A stretch of 64,000 nucleotides of DNA from positions 8,246,501-8,310,500 of the forward strand of contig NC_088311.1 of NCBI RefSeq assembly GCF_910592395.1, given 5' to 3'. Of this stretch, positions 12,401 to 27,400 are shown in pieces (within the stretch, counting starts at the first letter, position 1; each line of letters starts with the position of its first letter). A program made the position numbers and the translations under genes. Source of the DNA: Lineus longissimus. Lineage: Eukaryota; Nemertea; Pilidiophora; Heteronemertea; Lineidae. The notes below the pieces were generated by a model. The model did not search any database. It had not been told where the DNA came from and saw only the letters and a list, made by a program, of their open reading frames with translations.

Positions 12401-15400
12401 ACAGTTTACTGCATTGCATTCCAAAAAGTGTTCGATGTATAATTCGAAGAATCTCTTTTTCCTGATATGAAGTTAGAATTGTCTTAAAATACGTTGTTCT
12501 ACTCACTGGCAACCTCCATGTCAAAGCAGCTTGGTTTTACAGAACTACTCTAGAGCTCGGGATGTTGAGCACCACCAATTTCTTCCACGCTTACCAATGT
12601 TTATTCCCCTTTGCAACGATTTCTTTAACATTATCTTGACTTATCCGCATCAGAAGTCCCTCTTGCATTCACCTTCTAACACCCTTTACTGATTAGGCAG
12701 TGTCTCAGCACTGGTGTAATCGAAAACCCGGATGCAAAAATGACTTTCAATTCAGTCTCCACGCAGCATCGTTTTCGCAATTACTAAAATGTATTCTTTT
12801 CTGCACTGCATAAAGAGAGTGCTTGAAAAAATATTAAACCATTCAGAGCAGCTCTTACACTTTCCTTGATGCCTAAAATGGCTTTCATTTCGCTTCGGCA
12901 ATGTCAAGTTCGTACATCTTCATTGAGTTTATAATCGTGTTAGAGGAGACTTTCCTTGGTACAAGGACTACATTTACAGAGTAAATATCTCTTGCATTTT
13001 CTCTCTCAGAGCGGATGCACTTTTTTGACAACTTCAACGGTAAGCTCTGTCGATTTTATGTAATTGAATACCTGCGGTTTATTACACTCGCTGTACCATC
13101 AATAGGATAGGTTCCGCAGAGAAAGTAGGAATGCTTTTTACTTGTGATAAGCCAAAATGAATATTTTTTCAAAAGACGCTGATTGTTTCAAAGGCGACTT
13201 GTTCGACACGATCAAGCGAGAACCGACCGAACGGTTGGAGCCAGAGGTCTGTGTAATCAAATTATTCTTCGGGGAACGATCGAGTTTCAGTCGAGCATCG
13301 CGCGCAGTGTCGTCCTGCACCAAATCAGCTTGCGGTTGACTAAATATTGAATTTGAATTACCTCTGCGTTGTCAACACTGTCAATGACGGGTTTTGTTAG
13401 ATGAAATGAACGCTGATGATATGGCTATAGATTTCGTCAGTACCTGTACTGGTTTCTGGATTCCTTCTGAAATAATTCGAATCATGGCCGTCCAAGTTGA
13501 TATATTATAACCTCACGTGTGGCTACTTAGCTTCCTGAAGGCCGCGATATGCTTTCTGTTCTTATGCATCTTTTGGTCTGTTTCCTCTCAAGCGAATGAA
13601 GGCACAGAATCATCTTCGCCACATTTTTGAATAAATTGATTTGACTCTTCTCGAAATGTAACTTTTCTGTCCTTTACACAAAGTATCAAGGCAACAAGAA
13701 AGGCACGAGATGAGGTAGTCAAAGGTTAATTGCGCAGCTCTAAAAGCTTTATGGTTTCTTTTCTTGTTGGAAACTGTTTTGACCAATGCTAATTTGCCGT
13801 CTGAAAAGATAGCCACAATGCTGGTATTGGGGACTCATACCTTGAGGCAGTTGTCGTCCAGACAGATAAGAGTCATCAAAGTATGTTCTACTTACAGTCT
13901 ACGGCTTATCCTTACAAAGATAATTGGTCTTCTCTCTTTCCTTGTGGTGTCTACCTTTTGAAGGAAGCTAATATGACTTTATTGGATTAGTTCCTCTGCA
14001 ATTACCATTGAGACATATCGCTTCGGTGAGGAAAAGGTGTTATTTAATTAAACATAGGGGCCGTTGCAGAGGCCAGGGATTCCTACCAAGATAAATATAA
14101 AAGTACGCAGTCAAATGTAGGGCCAGGGCTTGGTTGTTCAAAACATGACTAAAGCTGGCGTTAACGTAACTTGGCATCGCCTTCAGTTAAGACCATAAGA
14201 CCAAATTAAGTGACAAAACTTGTTTCGAACAACCGGGTCCGGGTTTCGCTTATCAGATTCCTCCATATGTCGCCTCTCTATAAGACTTCTTATCAATTAT
14301 ATCAGAAGCTGCTATAGCTGGAAAGGAGCTTATTGTTTGGTACATTTCATGAAAAGTCACTGCACGTAAAACAAGCTTCAAATGACTGGAAAAAATTGTC
14401 ACTGCACTGCTTCAAATGTGTTCTAGGTGATTTCTAATCCGATTCTGTCAGAGAGAATATTTTATGCTGCGGGCTTTGAAAGTTCAAACGATGTATAGAA
14501 TGTTGTTCAACTGATTTTTTTTTCTGTTTGAAATCACCAAAAACCTGAGTGCTATTTTTTCGTGAAATGGACTGTTGTAGTCTTTAGGAAAAGTCAGCTC
14601 GATTCGACAATGCCATCGGACTAATAATGAACCATAAACTGAGATCCATTAGATTACCACTTTGTTTGTCTCAGTGTGTTGCCGGTCTTGTCTTCAGAGG
14701 CGGATGAGGGGGCGAACCGCCCTTGCACTGAATCAGACGTTTATCCTCGGGCGCAAAGATCCACAAGTTACAGAAGTTACTTTAGAGACTTGTAGAGTCA
14801 AACCCTATGACAGGATATAATATTTCCGTTCTATAAAATGAGGTAGCCTTATTCTACGTTTGGTCAGTGTTCACAAGATATGATTGTCCATCGAAGGTAT
14901 AATTCTCTGCCCAATGAAAGCAATACAGGTTGGTTGAGCGAAGACGGCGAATCTTAACAGCAAAACGGAAGCAATTTTAAAGAAGTGATTTCCTATTGCT
15001 ACAGCTACAAAGTTGTTCCCGCGCCAAAGACATGTTTATTGATTGATCATCAATGTATTATGAGGCAGCAAACGTATTAAGAGCAACGTTACTCATACAC
15101 TGGGCAGCTATCCGAAATCAAACTAATCTACGCACTTTTATATAATGTTTTTGTTGCCGAACTCCCAATTTTACGGGGCCTCGCAAGATTCCATATCGGT
15201 CCGCCACTAGCCATGTGTGTGAGGAGTGGACCGTTGATGAGGTCGTCACACTCTGATGGAACCTGATTCTCAGGTCCCGCTATACTGACCATGGTTAACA
15301 TCATGACCTTTGTGATTTGGCTGTATCATCAGTGATAATGAAGATATGTGACCAGCTGAACCGCTTCACCTGCTTCATGACAGTATACCAATTTTCACCA

Positions 15401-18400
15401 GGTGTTGCGAAATCGCATTTGGAAAGGTAATGAGAGGGCAAGGTCAGATGCGTGACGTCAATATCGGATACTGGATGTGACTAGAAAGACGATGGCCAAA
15501 GGTAACTTTGTAAGGGATTCTGACAGTCACGAGCCTTCAGCAATGCTCGACTGTTCAGTCTGATTTAATCAGACTGAATAGTCGAGCATTTTTTGGTTTT
15601 TTGTCTCTTTCCAAGGTTGAAGGTCATTAACAAAATATGCATATCGAGAGGTGACCGGGAGTATTGAAAACCACTGGTTCAATTATTATTATTCTTTTTT
15701 AAATATACATACAACATGGGGAAGAGCATGTGATTGGTTTTGTCGTAATAGCAAAATCATTTCTCGTCACGATTGTACGTGATTCTTCTTAAGAGGCCTA
15801 CTCATGTTGACATCCTCGGTGACATCTTCGAATGTGCACCTATCATCCTGTCTGTGTGGATCGTTACAGAAGGATATCAACGTAATGGATGCTTAATGGA
15901 CCTAATCATCGAATCTCATGGGACATATCCGGCCCTATATTTTTATAAACAGGGTGACGCTCACCATACAGTGATTCGGCTTGGGATCCCCCTAGTGCTT
16001 TCCCGTAAACTCGAGGATTGGCGGGCACTTTCATGTTGCAACAACGCAGGAAGTCTCGTGGCAGGAAGCCCACGCGGTCACGGCACTATCATATGCCGCT
16101 GGAATCCCGAGAGAGGAAAACAGTTCTGGGAGGACTAAGTAAGCAAGAAACAGAGGAGGACAGAAAAAAGATTCGGACAGGGGAATCTCTTTACGAAAGA
16201 AGGCCAATGAAATGCAGACACCAGCTAGTTGTCGCCCCATGTAACTGCCAGAGCGACAACTGGTATGCCTGTATTGAGGCTCACTCCAAAAACTCGTTGA
16301 TGGAAAACATGGCGGGTACATTTCCAGACACTATAAATAGAGCGACAAAATTTTCTCGTTCAGTATGAATTTTCTGTCCCTCGGAATGTGATATTGCCCT
16401 CGACTTGCGTATTCCTCGGGCCAGAAAAACCATCATTGCTCTCGACAGAGGGCTGTGTTTGATTGAATACAGTTCAATCCTGTCGAAACGGTAGGACACG
16501 CAAACAAAATTGATCATATATGTAGATAATTTAGTTCTCCCGATATCGGTGTAACTGCAGACACGTAAGCTACGCTCATCAAAATGCCCAACACAGCCAA
16601 ACACGGTGAATTAATTTTATGTTTTTATTACGTTATTGCCAAGGTTATTTGAAGAACTTTATGAAAAATTTGTACTTTCGCGATTTTATTTCCCTACATT
16701 TAATTGATTTAAAACTTCAAAGATTTGTAAAAACTTAAGTTGTGATGACCTTCATTTGAATTACATGCACTCTGGCATTATGTGCAAGAAAAAGGAAAAA
16801 GTGACTTACTACACTTTAAATAATAATAAATTCACATATGACAAATGGTGTGTTTGATATTCAGCTCGCGTGTCCGTAACCGAATAAAGAGACAAGCACT
16901 GTACTGTAACGCATACCAATATTTTCACGGGTTCCCTGAGATTTCACGTTATGTATTAAGCTGGCGGTTTTTGTCGCAGTCCTTTCATTTAATTCAATGA
17001 TTTCGTTTACCTTGAAGTTAATGCTTTGAATCAATATTTAGTAAAAGCCATCTTGGAAGGAAACATCTTTAGATCTTTTTTCTCAGAAAAAATAATGACA
17101 TTAACTAATGTTTCAAGCGTACTTAGTATAACAAAATGACATTACGGTAGTGTTCGGGTTTAATTTGATATACTTCGTATAAGTAAATTAGGAGCAAAGG
17201 CACGCATCAATACCTTTAACCTCTGTCGCGTATCAGAAAAACAGATCTGAGCGCTTCTCCACGTGAGAATTCTATAGCGATTCTTGGTTACACTGAATAG
17301 TTCTATATGTTCGCCAAGAAATTTGACTAGTGTCTTGACCATCACTATAGACAACTCACATCGACCTTTATTAGCTTTTGGCGACTTGGCCTATCTTTGT
17401 CCCTCAACGAACAAGCTGACCATGCACCAAGGACGTGGCCAAACAGCCAATCCTTAAATCTGTGACACGTCGACGATCGACAGGGAATTGCGGCCAGATA
17501 AATGCTGATGATGCCCAGAAAACCTCCAACAGATACATGTGATTCGACTTGAAGAGAGGTTGCTTTCAGATCAAATTTTCAGCTTCCAACCGACCACCAC
17601 GACGTCGCGACGCCTCATCGCAAACAAGTCCGAGTCGGAAAGGTACACTTTCCCCATGATTTATTGTGTCCGATTCGCCCCGGCAGAAGCACCTGGCATC
17701 TTCCCACCAAATAATGACTTTTCTATCGCGGCAACTTGGAATACTGACTTGCTCTTAGGCTAAATTGTCATATTATTGTTTCCCGGAGCCAAAATCTTTC
17801 GGGCTCTTCAGAGATCCGGGAGCGCCTGGAGAGCAAGGTCAAGTTTTCGAAGCCGGGGGTGGCCGCGGGGACTATTCAGGATCATCGCCCCTATCAATTT
17901 GTCTTGACCCAGGTTGATTTGTTCTGGAGAGAGGAAGGAATCATGGAGGTTTGCTACGTGAGCAGACTTAGAATCTCAGTTTTGCCAGTGCAACGCCATA
18001 TAAACCTCGTCATCCATATATAAACTTAACCGTTGAAGATCAAAGTAGTGGATGAAAAAAATCCTCTATCATTCCCCGATATATTCCACCTGAGGAACGA
18101 TCTACATACGTCCGTCGCTGTGCAGACAGGGTGGTGCAGCACACAAATTCGGCACATTCGGCACTCAAATTCGGCACATTTCATTATTATACGTAATAAG
18201 TATAAGCAAAGGAAATTAGGCCTATTATTTATTTGAATGTATTGTTTAACCTTCAAAATGGCGTTTAACATGTGATGAGTTGTGAGGATATTCCGACAAG
18301 AGTCTGAAGGATCAATAATTGAGTTACTTCGCCTATTAAAGGACATGCATCATTTTTGTATGTCGAAGCTCTTTATCATTCTTTAGAGAATTACCTTCAG

Positions 18401-21400
18401 TCAACTGTAACCGATATGACTAATGCGATCGGATCGCACCATATTGATAGCCTTCGTATAATGCATGTATCTCGCCCCCAAATCACCACAGAAGCTAATG
18501 AATAATTCAGAAGAAGATAGCTTTAGACATTAGCAAACGATTCTCTTGCATCAATCTTTTTTTTTCACATGCATTTGTGCTTCCAGGTTCGCATTGGTAA
18601 AACCTTTATCATATCTACGCGGGAAGCGATTTTAATAGAGCCCTTTGTTACCCGGACATTCTATCTGGGACATTTCCAACTGTGACATCGGTTCAACACT
18701 GCGCAACATGCATGCATGAGAGTCGACTTTATATGAATTTCAATTTGAATTGAGCTAGCTCGACTTGAGAGAACTTGATACCACATCATCTTGTTGGTAA
18801 ACCAAGTCACAGTGCCATCCTGATGAATCTTGATAATCATAATCAAATTCCCCATTTCATCCTTTGTTAGCATCGGAAAAAATCGGAGTATCCGATGACG
18901 ATACTTGATATATACTCCCTCAACTACGATGGATTTTATTTTGTGTTTCGGGAATTCAAACTGAAGACAGATAAAGAAATGCGTCAAGAACATTCCGTGC
19001 GATTACCGCTTAATGGTGCCTTAACATCAAATGATACCAACCAAGTATCATCTTTGCCGCCAAAACCTCTAATGACACTCACTAAGTCCTTCTCCAAGCA
19101 GATCGAATAATATTCTCTCTGCCAGTGCTGACTTCCATTGCACCATGGTGAGGCCCCGGATGTGCCACAGGCGTGTAACGATATCGAAATCAACTGATCA
19201 ATAAATCAAAAGGTCGATCAGTCGCCACAAAACTGACGGAAACACGCAAAAAAAACCCTGAACAGAAAAGAATAACATATGCTGAGATCTTTTTAGAGTG
19301 GGTGTATTGATTGTTTCTGTGCTGATCGATCGCTATTATTCTAGTATCTTCAAGCGCCTGTGATCAAGTGTAATCTCAACCTATCGTCACGTGGAGTCGC
19401 GGATTCAAAATGGCGACCTGTGTTGGAAATCTCGTATTAAACGACGTATACACATAGTTACGCAACAGCCCAGGAGTCTGTCCTTAAGCGCATTGAGCGG
19501 GGCTCAGGGGCATGAGATGTAACAGGTGGCATGTCTACTCTTCTATCTTTGATACAAAACCCTGGACTCCCTCAGGCCGTGTTACAACGGTATTTATTTG
19601 GAATTTAGAAATTGAACATTTGAAATTTTACACACCCCACTTCGGAGCAATGTAACAACATTTATATTAAACTTTTGCCCCTCAAAACAGGTGAGAAAGA
19701 GAATTGGTGTCATATTTATTTCTATACCATGATAAGTCCATCCCGTAGTGTTTACAGCGACCTTCAGTCAAGGAATATGGGAAATCGAATAACTGATGAT
19801 GAATATGAGAATTGCTTCTAAGCAACCGGCGTTTTACCATTCAGCTCAGGGCCGAAATCCGATATCAGCAAAATTATGTAAAGCAACCATCACCATTATC
19901 GATTCCAGATACTTTTTTAAGAGTTCCGTCGTGACGATAACCAGGAGGATAACAAGGCTGATCTCACCCTAGTGGCCGTACCTAAATGTAAGGAACAACT
20001 GGCCCAAATTCCGAAAACCATGCGGGGTTTTGTGAGAAGTTTAATTTACTCAAGCTTTGGCCCTTAGAACGCAGTTCGACAAAAGAAATTATGAACATGA
20101 TATCCAAATCGCACTTATAGTTAGTTGTCCGGTTATCGCTATGATACTTAACTAAATCATCAAGCACCGTGAGTATGTGAACTGTTGCTATCAAGTCAAC
20201 TTCCAGATCTAAACAATTTCACACAGAACACTAAGTACTGAGAAAACTTTTACTTGTCAACGACTTTCTGTACTAAGACCGCGCTATCAGGCTCGTCACT
20301 TCTTGCTCAAAACGGTTCATTACATGATTTTGTCCGTTACCTCGCAGTTAAAAGAATTCAGGCCAAGGTCTATTGTCTTTAAACAAAGCCCGCTGCCACT
20401 AATATCTCGCAGTTAAAAGAATTCAGGCCAGTGATTGGTGTCTTTAAACAAAGCCCGCTGCCCATTACCTCGCAGTTAAAAGAATTCAGGCCAATTTCTG
20501 TTGTCTTTAAACAAAGCCCGCTGCCACTTATCTCGCAGTTAAAAGAATTCAGGCCAATTTCTGTTGTCTTTAAACAAAGCCCGCTGCCACTTATCTCGCA
20601 GTTAAAAGAATTCAGGCCAATTTCTGTTGTCTTTAAACAAAGCCCGCTGCCACTTATCTCGCAGTTAAAAGAAGTCAGGCCAATTTCTGTTGTCTTTAAA
20701 CAAAGCCCGCTGCCACTTATCTCGCAGTTAAAAGAAGTCAGGCCAATTTCTGTTGTCTTTAAACAAAGCCCGCTGCCACTTATCTCGCAGTTAAAAGAAT
20801 TCAGGCCAATTTCTGTTGTCTTTAAACAAAGCCCGCTGCCACTTATCTCGCAGTTAAAAGAATTCAGGCCAAGGTCTGTTGTCTTTAAACAAAGCCCACT
20901 GCCACTTATCTCGCAGTTAAAAGAATTCAGGCCAATTTCTGTTGTCTTTAAACAAAGCCCGCTGCCACTTATCTCGCAGTTAAAAGAATTCAGGCCAATT
21001 TCTGTTGTCTAAGCAAAGCCCGCGTCCCATTACTTCGCAGTTAAAATAATTCAGGCCAAGGTCCGTTGTCTTTAAACAAAGCCCGTTCGCACCTAGGTCT
21101 AAATTCCAATTGTCCTACTGTCTTAACAAAGGGTTATCAGGGCAAATCTTGATTACATCGACCCCCAGGAAAAAGCTTTTGATTGGGATCGATAGGTTTA
21201 AACTGGCAAGGGCAAATAAACGACATTATTATACGTGTACTATCGTTTGGAAGATGGGTCATGCTTGACCGCGCAAGCCATGGTGCGTTGGCTTGATTTC
21301 TGCGAAAATTTAAAGGAAAACAACCAAACCTCACCACCGTTGCGCATTACGAAACATCTCGATAATTTCTAAAATATTGAGTTGCGAGCTGAGCGTCAAC

Positions 21401-24400
21401 GAGGACATTTTAAGCTCTATAAATCTCGATAGTTGGCGCATTGGAAGTGTTGATGGTGGTAAGCAGTTCGAAATCAATTTCCAACATAGTGGTGGTGCAC
21501 TTAGATTGGGATGGCACGCAACATATCACTGATAAGAGTCAAGCCATCCTATAAAATGTCAACGTAATTCTAGACCCGGATTCAAGTTGGTCGCATCTTG
21601 GTCAGATTGATGGCCGGCGAAAAACACGTTTAGCATGGGTAAGCCGATTTTTTCGGACACGACCGGCCATTTCTCTTCAAGCACATTTATTTGTACGATG
21701 TATCTCGACAGAATTCTTTTCCCCGATCCGAATATGCTGTTGTCACTTTATACCCCTGACTTCGAAGAGCCGCAAAGGTACTCCAACGAAACAAATCAGA
21801 CGGATTTTGCTTTAATCGCAAGAGGCTTGCATGATTCAGCTACCTTTCAGTGAGTCGGTATAGTGATTTAGTGAACATAAAACGGCCCATTATCTTACTC
21901 TGACAATAAGAGGATTTTAGCTGACGAGTGAATCTGAAAAACTCGCGCAATACGGAACGTATCCCGAAACTAGCGAAGAAATTCCGCTGGCGAAGTTATC
22001 AGTTTACTTTCCCAAAGGTAAATGTACACTGAGTTTCTTGCGCTTGTGAAGAGACAAGTTCGTGAACAATTTTAACTTCGAAACAGAAGAAGCAAAGACT
22101 CTTTTGTCGTAAGGCGTCAGACAAAAGTGTTTGGAGAACTATAGTCATTCAAACGCTGGATATAGCGAAAACAAAAAGTACCTTATTTTGTGTTCGCGTG
22201 CTAATATTTTGCAAGTAGATAGTCTGCGGTGTTCTCACTATTACTCGATTAAAAGTTACTTCAAATCTGAAAACACTCGAATTCCCTACAGTTATTTATC
22301 GGATCACCAAATGCATATTACTGGTGTTTTAAGCCATTTAATGGTGATTTTATTGCAAAATATTTTTGTTGTTTTTGTTTTTAGCGACATAAACTTAGGA
22401 AGAGGAGTGGCATTTCCAGAAAATCCTACCTCGAATAGAGCCGAAAAAATACACATACACAGCACAGGGCAATACCTGTAAAACTGGTGAAATTGGAAAT
22501 GGGTTAGGACGATAAAAGACAGAGTGTAGACTATATGACGTATAGAATATAACGTACAGTGGAACCTCCCTTAGCAGACACCTCTCTATCAAGGACAACC
22601 TCTGTATTAGGGACATTCATTTTAGTCACAAATTGGTTGTTTCCATTCAAATTGACCTCTCTAATCAGGACACCTCTCTATTAAGGACGGCACTTGTCAG
22701 TCCCAAAGGTGTCCTCAATAGAGAGGTTCTACTGTACTTCCAAACTAGGATATCTTTGGAGCAGCGTCGATAACTGTATCCGTGGGTGACGCTTTGTTGC
22801 TCCTTTGCCTTTGAAGATGACAAGGAGTCAGTAATGATCTAATTTCCTGACCCCCGCAGCCACCCTTCAACATAGATTTAGATATCTTTCATGTATTTAA
22901 TCATTATCCTGCTTTGGCAAGTACATGCACAATGTACATCTGGACTAAGACTCCGGCGGGGCGGAAGGGATAAACGGATAGCGATAGTACGAGATACGTT
23001 TGTAATGATGTTGATTCTGTGGGTTAAAGGGTATGACTGATTGCACAGCGGTATCGCCTGCGGGCAAGTTCGAGTCGATGATGATTACGGAAGATTTCCC
23101 GTCTTTTTTGGTGGTGGACCCCTTTTTTCACAGCTAAGCACTGCGAAGTTTTGGTCATCTCTGCCCAAGATAATCAATCTTTCAAACCTGTTCCAATTCT
23201 AGGCCTACATATTTTTAGTAGATCAACTACCATTTTATGGAGGCCCTACTAAGTTATTTGGATAAGTGTGGATGAAACTCTCTCAAACCACCAAAAAACT
23301 ATCTCTCCGATTGTGTAAGATCCATGTGAGCCATATTCACGTAGCATCCTTTGAAATTGGTGACAGCAAATTTTCGTTTTTCTAGTGAGTGCTCAATTCA
23401 AACGAAGGATTAAATCTGCTTTAATCCCATTGCATATGCAGGAACCGATGACGTCATTCAGCATCCCAGGGGTGAGATATTTGCTTAACCGTAGTTTTAA
23501 GATAAATCCGTATCAACGACATGAAACGGATTACGGTTATCATTTCCCTGTGGAACTTGAAGGATCTTAGAGTTTGTTTATAGCTTGTTTGTTGAGATGG
23601 CGACGCCAATACTCACCAACAACATCTTCGTTTCAATTTCAAAGTGGTTGGATTGTTGACAATTGAAAAAGGCAGAACAAACGGTGGACGAACACTCGCT
23701 TTTCTCGTGGGGCTCCTGTTGATATTTAGCATTCATGCTATCCTTCACTACTCTTTTGGGTTGCAAGATCTGACTGTTCATGTAGGATGGCCTTGCTAGA
23801 GTAGTACTGTATGATCGAACGCCAAACCCACTAAGCTAAATGTCGGCAAACTTAAAAAGTGCATGCAATGCATTTTTGCGCTAAGAGAGGGTGACAGTAG
23901 AGTTTTTAACCACCCAGGCGATTGGGTTATGAATGTGTGATCATGCTTTTCACCAGACATAATTGTCAAGATCGGACGGTCACTTGTGGCGTTGTTCTAG
24001 ATATGAAGGGCCTCGGGATGCTGACCAGTTTTTTCGGCGTCCATGATACGGAATAATCAAACAAAAGCGACGCAGCATTCGAGCCACGCTTTGAGGCACC
24101 ATCAATACCTAAAATACAAAAAGCTGAAAATTTAATGACGCGTTAAATCTATTGCAAAGAGGTTCTGAGGAACCTTCATTGGCAAGTTGAGACCTCTTGA
24201 CGCATACTTTTTTCTGCCGCCCATGACATATCCGATGCGAGCAAAACGGTATCAGCTGAATCGATCGGGCATTATCTTCGAAATCATAACGATGCTGCGT
24301 GATAACAGAGTTTGGAAGTTCTGTAAATATAGAAAGTTACCTTGGCCTTGCACAGGTATCTTTTTCGTTAATTGTCTTTTTCTTTCGCGGACGACATTGA

Positions 24401-27400
24401 CTAATCCGGTAGAAAGAAAAGAGTTTCGGACTGGATCCGCATATTCACAGGGCGCGCAGATGACAGAAAATCACGCAAACTGTGAAAAAAAGTGTGAATA
24501 ATTTGAAGGAGCTGTCTTGGTTCCACTTGCACTGAATTAAAGGGATGCCGCACAGAATAAATTAGCGTAATAAGGTGTCCCACTTTTCAGTCCTGATTAT
24601 GATAACCCCACGACTCACTAGCGCAATCAGTGGATGCGGCTAACATACCGGAATAATCGATTTGGCCGGACGACCTAAAAATCTGATGTGTTCTTACTTT
24701 CTTATGGCGCAGGATGACCGGAATATAGAATAGCCTCATCAGTCCATTCTATAACTGGGTTATTCTTAAAAAATCGACTTTTGTGAAGTTGCTTCACAGT
24801 TTTATCAACAGAACGTTCGATAAAGTGTTTTGACACCACCTGGCCATCCATCATATTCATTAAAAATTTGGTTAATGACCATGTTATTTGTGCCACCGTC
24901 GGCCGAAGCTGCGTGCTGTTAACAGGATATATAAATTACATATAGATATCATTAATCTCATAAGAATCAATGTTGAAAAATTAAATTTTAATTCAATAGC
25001 TTGACAGTGGATTACCGATCAGATTGTCTGCTGCGTTTGCAGATCACTATAGATGTATAGTCATATGATTTACGCGATATCGATAAAGTCGTAGAGGAGC
25101 AAATGCTGCGATGATACGCTACTTTCGCCATTTGACCATTTTGATAAGATACAGTTCGAAGTTTCCTCTGCAAAAACGCTGAGCACACGCGTACAGTACT
25201 GTACATTCCGGAGAAAAAGTACTTTAGAGTGTATTAATACCCTTGGGCACGTTTTGGTAACGGCTTTAGTACACCGCTGGCACTACTTTAATAAAGCATT
25301 AATATGTTGACGTCGACGGAAGTCAGTGCTGAATAAGCCTCGTCAGGACAGCAGTCAGTAGTTAATAATTGTCAAACTGCGACATTAGCAATGTGATGTT
25401 AGTCCGTGTTAACGCTTCTAGACACGATCACTTTGTCAAATTAGACTGATTTCAAGATCGCTTAAATCTGTCGGATTGACTGCATTAACGTAAGAGAACA
25501 TTTATTGCTAGCAAATTAAGTTGAAAGAGATGCATCGGAAGGATGTAGCGAGAAGCCTTTAAATGTCGTTGAACATAGATTTTCCATTACGATGATGGGA
25601 TCTTGTCATTCACGGATTGAAAGTGATATGTAAATAGGAATCATACGATTTTTAGATGTATAAGATAATGTTTTAGAAGTGTTCTCGGCAAAAACCCTTC
25701 ACTTGAAATAATGGGTTTTTAGTATTATTCCGCCGCTGTATGGAATGTACATGTACATGTCAAGACTACATACATGTATCAATCAAACATACCTCATCGC
25801 TTTTGCACGATCTTGTCGAATTTTAAGCAATAAATAGAATCGACTATAAAAGTAGTTTGTTAGACAAAATATTGTACCTGTCCGTTCGTTTATATACTAA
25901 TAATTGGCAAATGTAAAATAGGGCCTACGAGTGATTTGGTAATTTTCGCTAGCTCCACATTGTCACCAATAATTTTCAAAATTGCGGAATACACCTCTAA
26001 ATATCAGAAATGAAACTATTTGGTTTCATGTGCGAGACAATATTTCGAATTTTGAGAATATTGAAAGGGAAATGAAAGTCGTATGTTTCACGAGATTTCT
26101 ATAAACTATACCTCAGCTCCTACCATAGGTATATTCGACCGATGTGAACACGATTGATATTTATTATGTATGACATCTTACAGGCGACCTCCTACCACAT
26201 CTACTTAGTCATATGACTAAAGCATATTACTTCTTCCGTCACTTCAAAGTGAACGCATGCATGACATTGCGATCTCTCACTTTAGTTCTCCGCCACAGCT
26301 GCGGGGTATCACGTAGATCCTCTCTTTCGTGTTCGAACGGAAATTCCCTCGGATCCAGTGTAAGTGCTCTTTACAAAAAAAAACATATTATACTCATAGT
26401 AAGTGCGCCTTGCCCTTACCGTTCGTATTGAATTCGCAAAGAACGTTAAGCTGTTTCACAATTCGTACGAACGACAACTAAGTGCGAACTATACGAAGGT
26501 CAGTCATGTTATCATGTCACGCGTTAATTTATGCACACGCGACATTCGTAAATCAACTTTTATACTTAGCTATAGCTCAAATCGGGGATATTTTCAAAAC
26601 GATGATACAGGCCTCCAGAAACTTTTTTCAAATATACATGGAGAGGAAAGTCAAAAAATTAGGCGGCGAAAGGGAACTTCTGTGCATGTATTTTCTGGTT
26701 GAACAGTCGCGACCCCGTCCCTGCATGGCTGGATATCGGCAGGAGTCACTCATTGCTTCGAGACGTCCTTGATTCGATGGCAGATAATCCCTTATCAACA
26801 AACGAAATGCCTGTGGCGGGGAAGAGTGATAGACGTCCTAATGGATCGACTCTCGGCGATAGGTCAGCGATGGGTTGATGACCAAGGGCTGAGGACGACT
26901 TGCTGGACAAGATGTGGTTGTCACGTTTCTTCTGGAACAACCCCAGAACACATGTGACTTTAACGTTGTTTATTAAGGAAGGCACAACTGGATGCCACCC
27001 GGGAGACCAAGCTCATAAGCTACCTGTCATATCCAGCTTCTCTGTTGAAGTTCATTATGTAGTCACGTGATCGCTCTCAAGTGTCCTATGTTGTCAAAAA
27101 GGATGCATCAGTTTAGCGCCAAGCGTATTCCCTAGCATGATTACAGCACTGTACAGTTGCGTGTAAAATTGCAATGCTATTTTCCTGACCCACGATTAAA
27201 TAGAATACGAACGGCTTACTCCTTCAATGATGTGCGGTGCTTTGGTAAAAAGCTGGGCAGCTGAAAATAAGAAGCTGAACCCCGGTTTATGGGCATCGAT
27301 TCTTATAGTGTTAATGGAAGGTGACTTTAAAGTATTAAAATATTCTCAACTTTCCTGGCAGCAAAAGCTGTCAGTTCCCATCGAGACTTTAATGGCGATA

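Noticed and set aside
15542-15590. Rho-independent terminator
   Set aside because: The structure fits, but the genome is clearly eukaryotic and no gene ends here.
15773-16604. Cluster of four overlapping frames of 96-121 codons on both strands
   Set aside because: Mutually overlapping on both strands, none with a recognisable motif; probably a GC-richer patch with fewer stops.
20341-21091. CRISPR-like array
   Set aside because: Units are contiguous 63 bp tandem repeats without unique spacers, in animal DNA.
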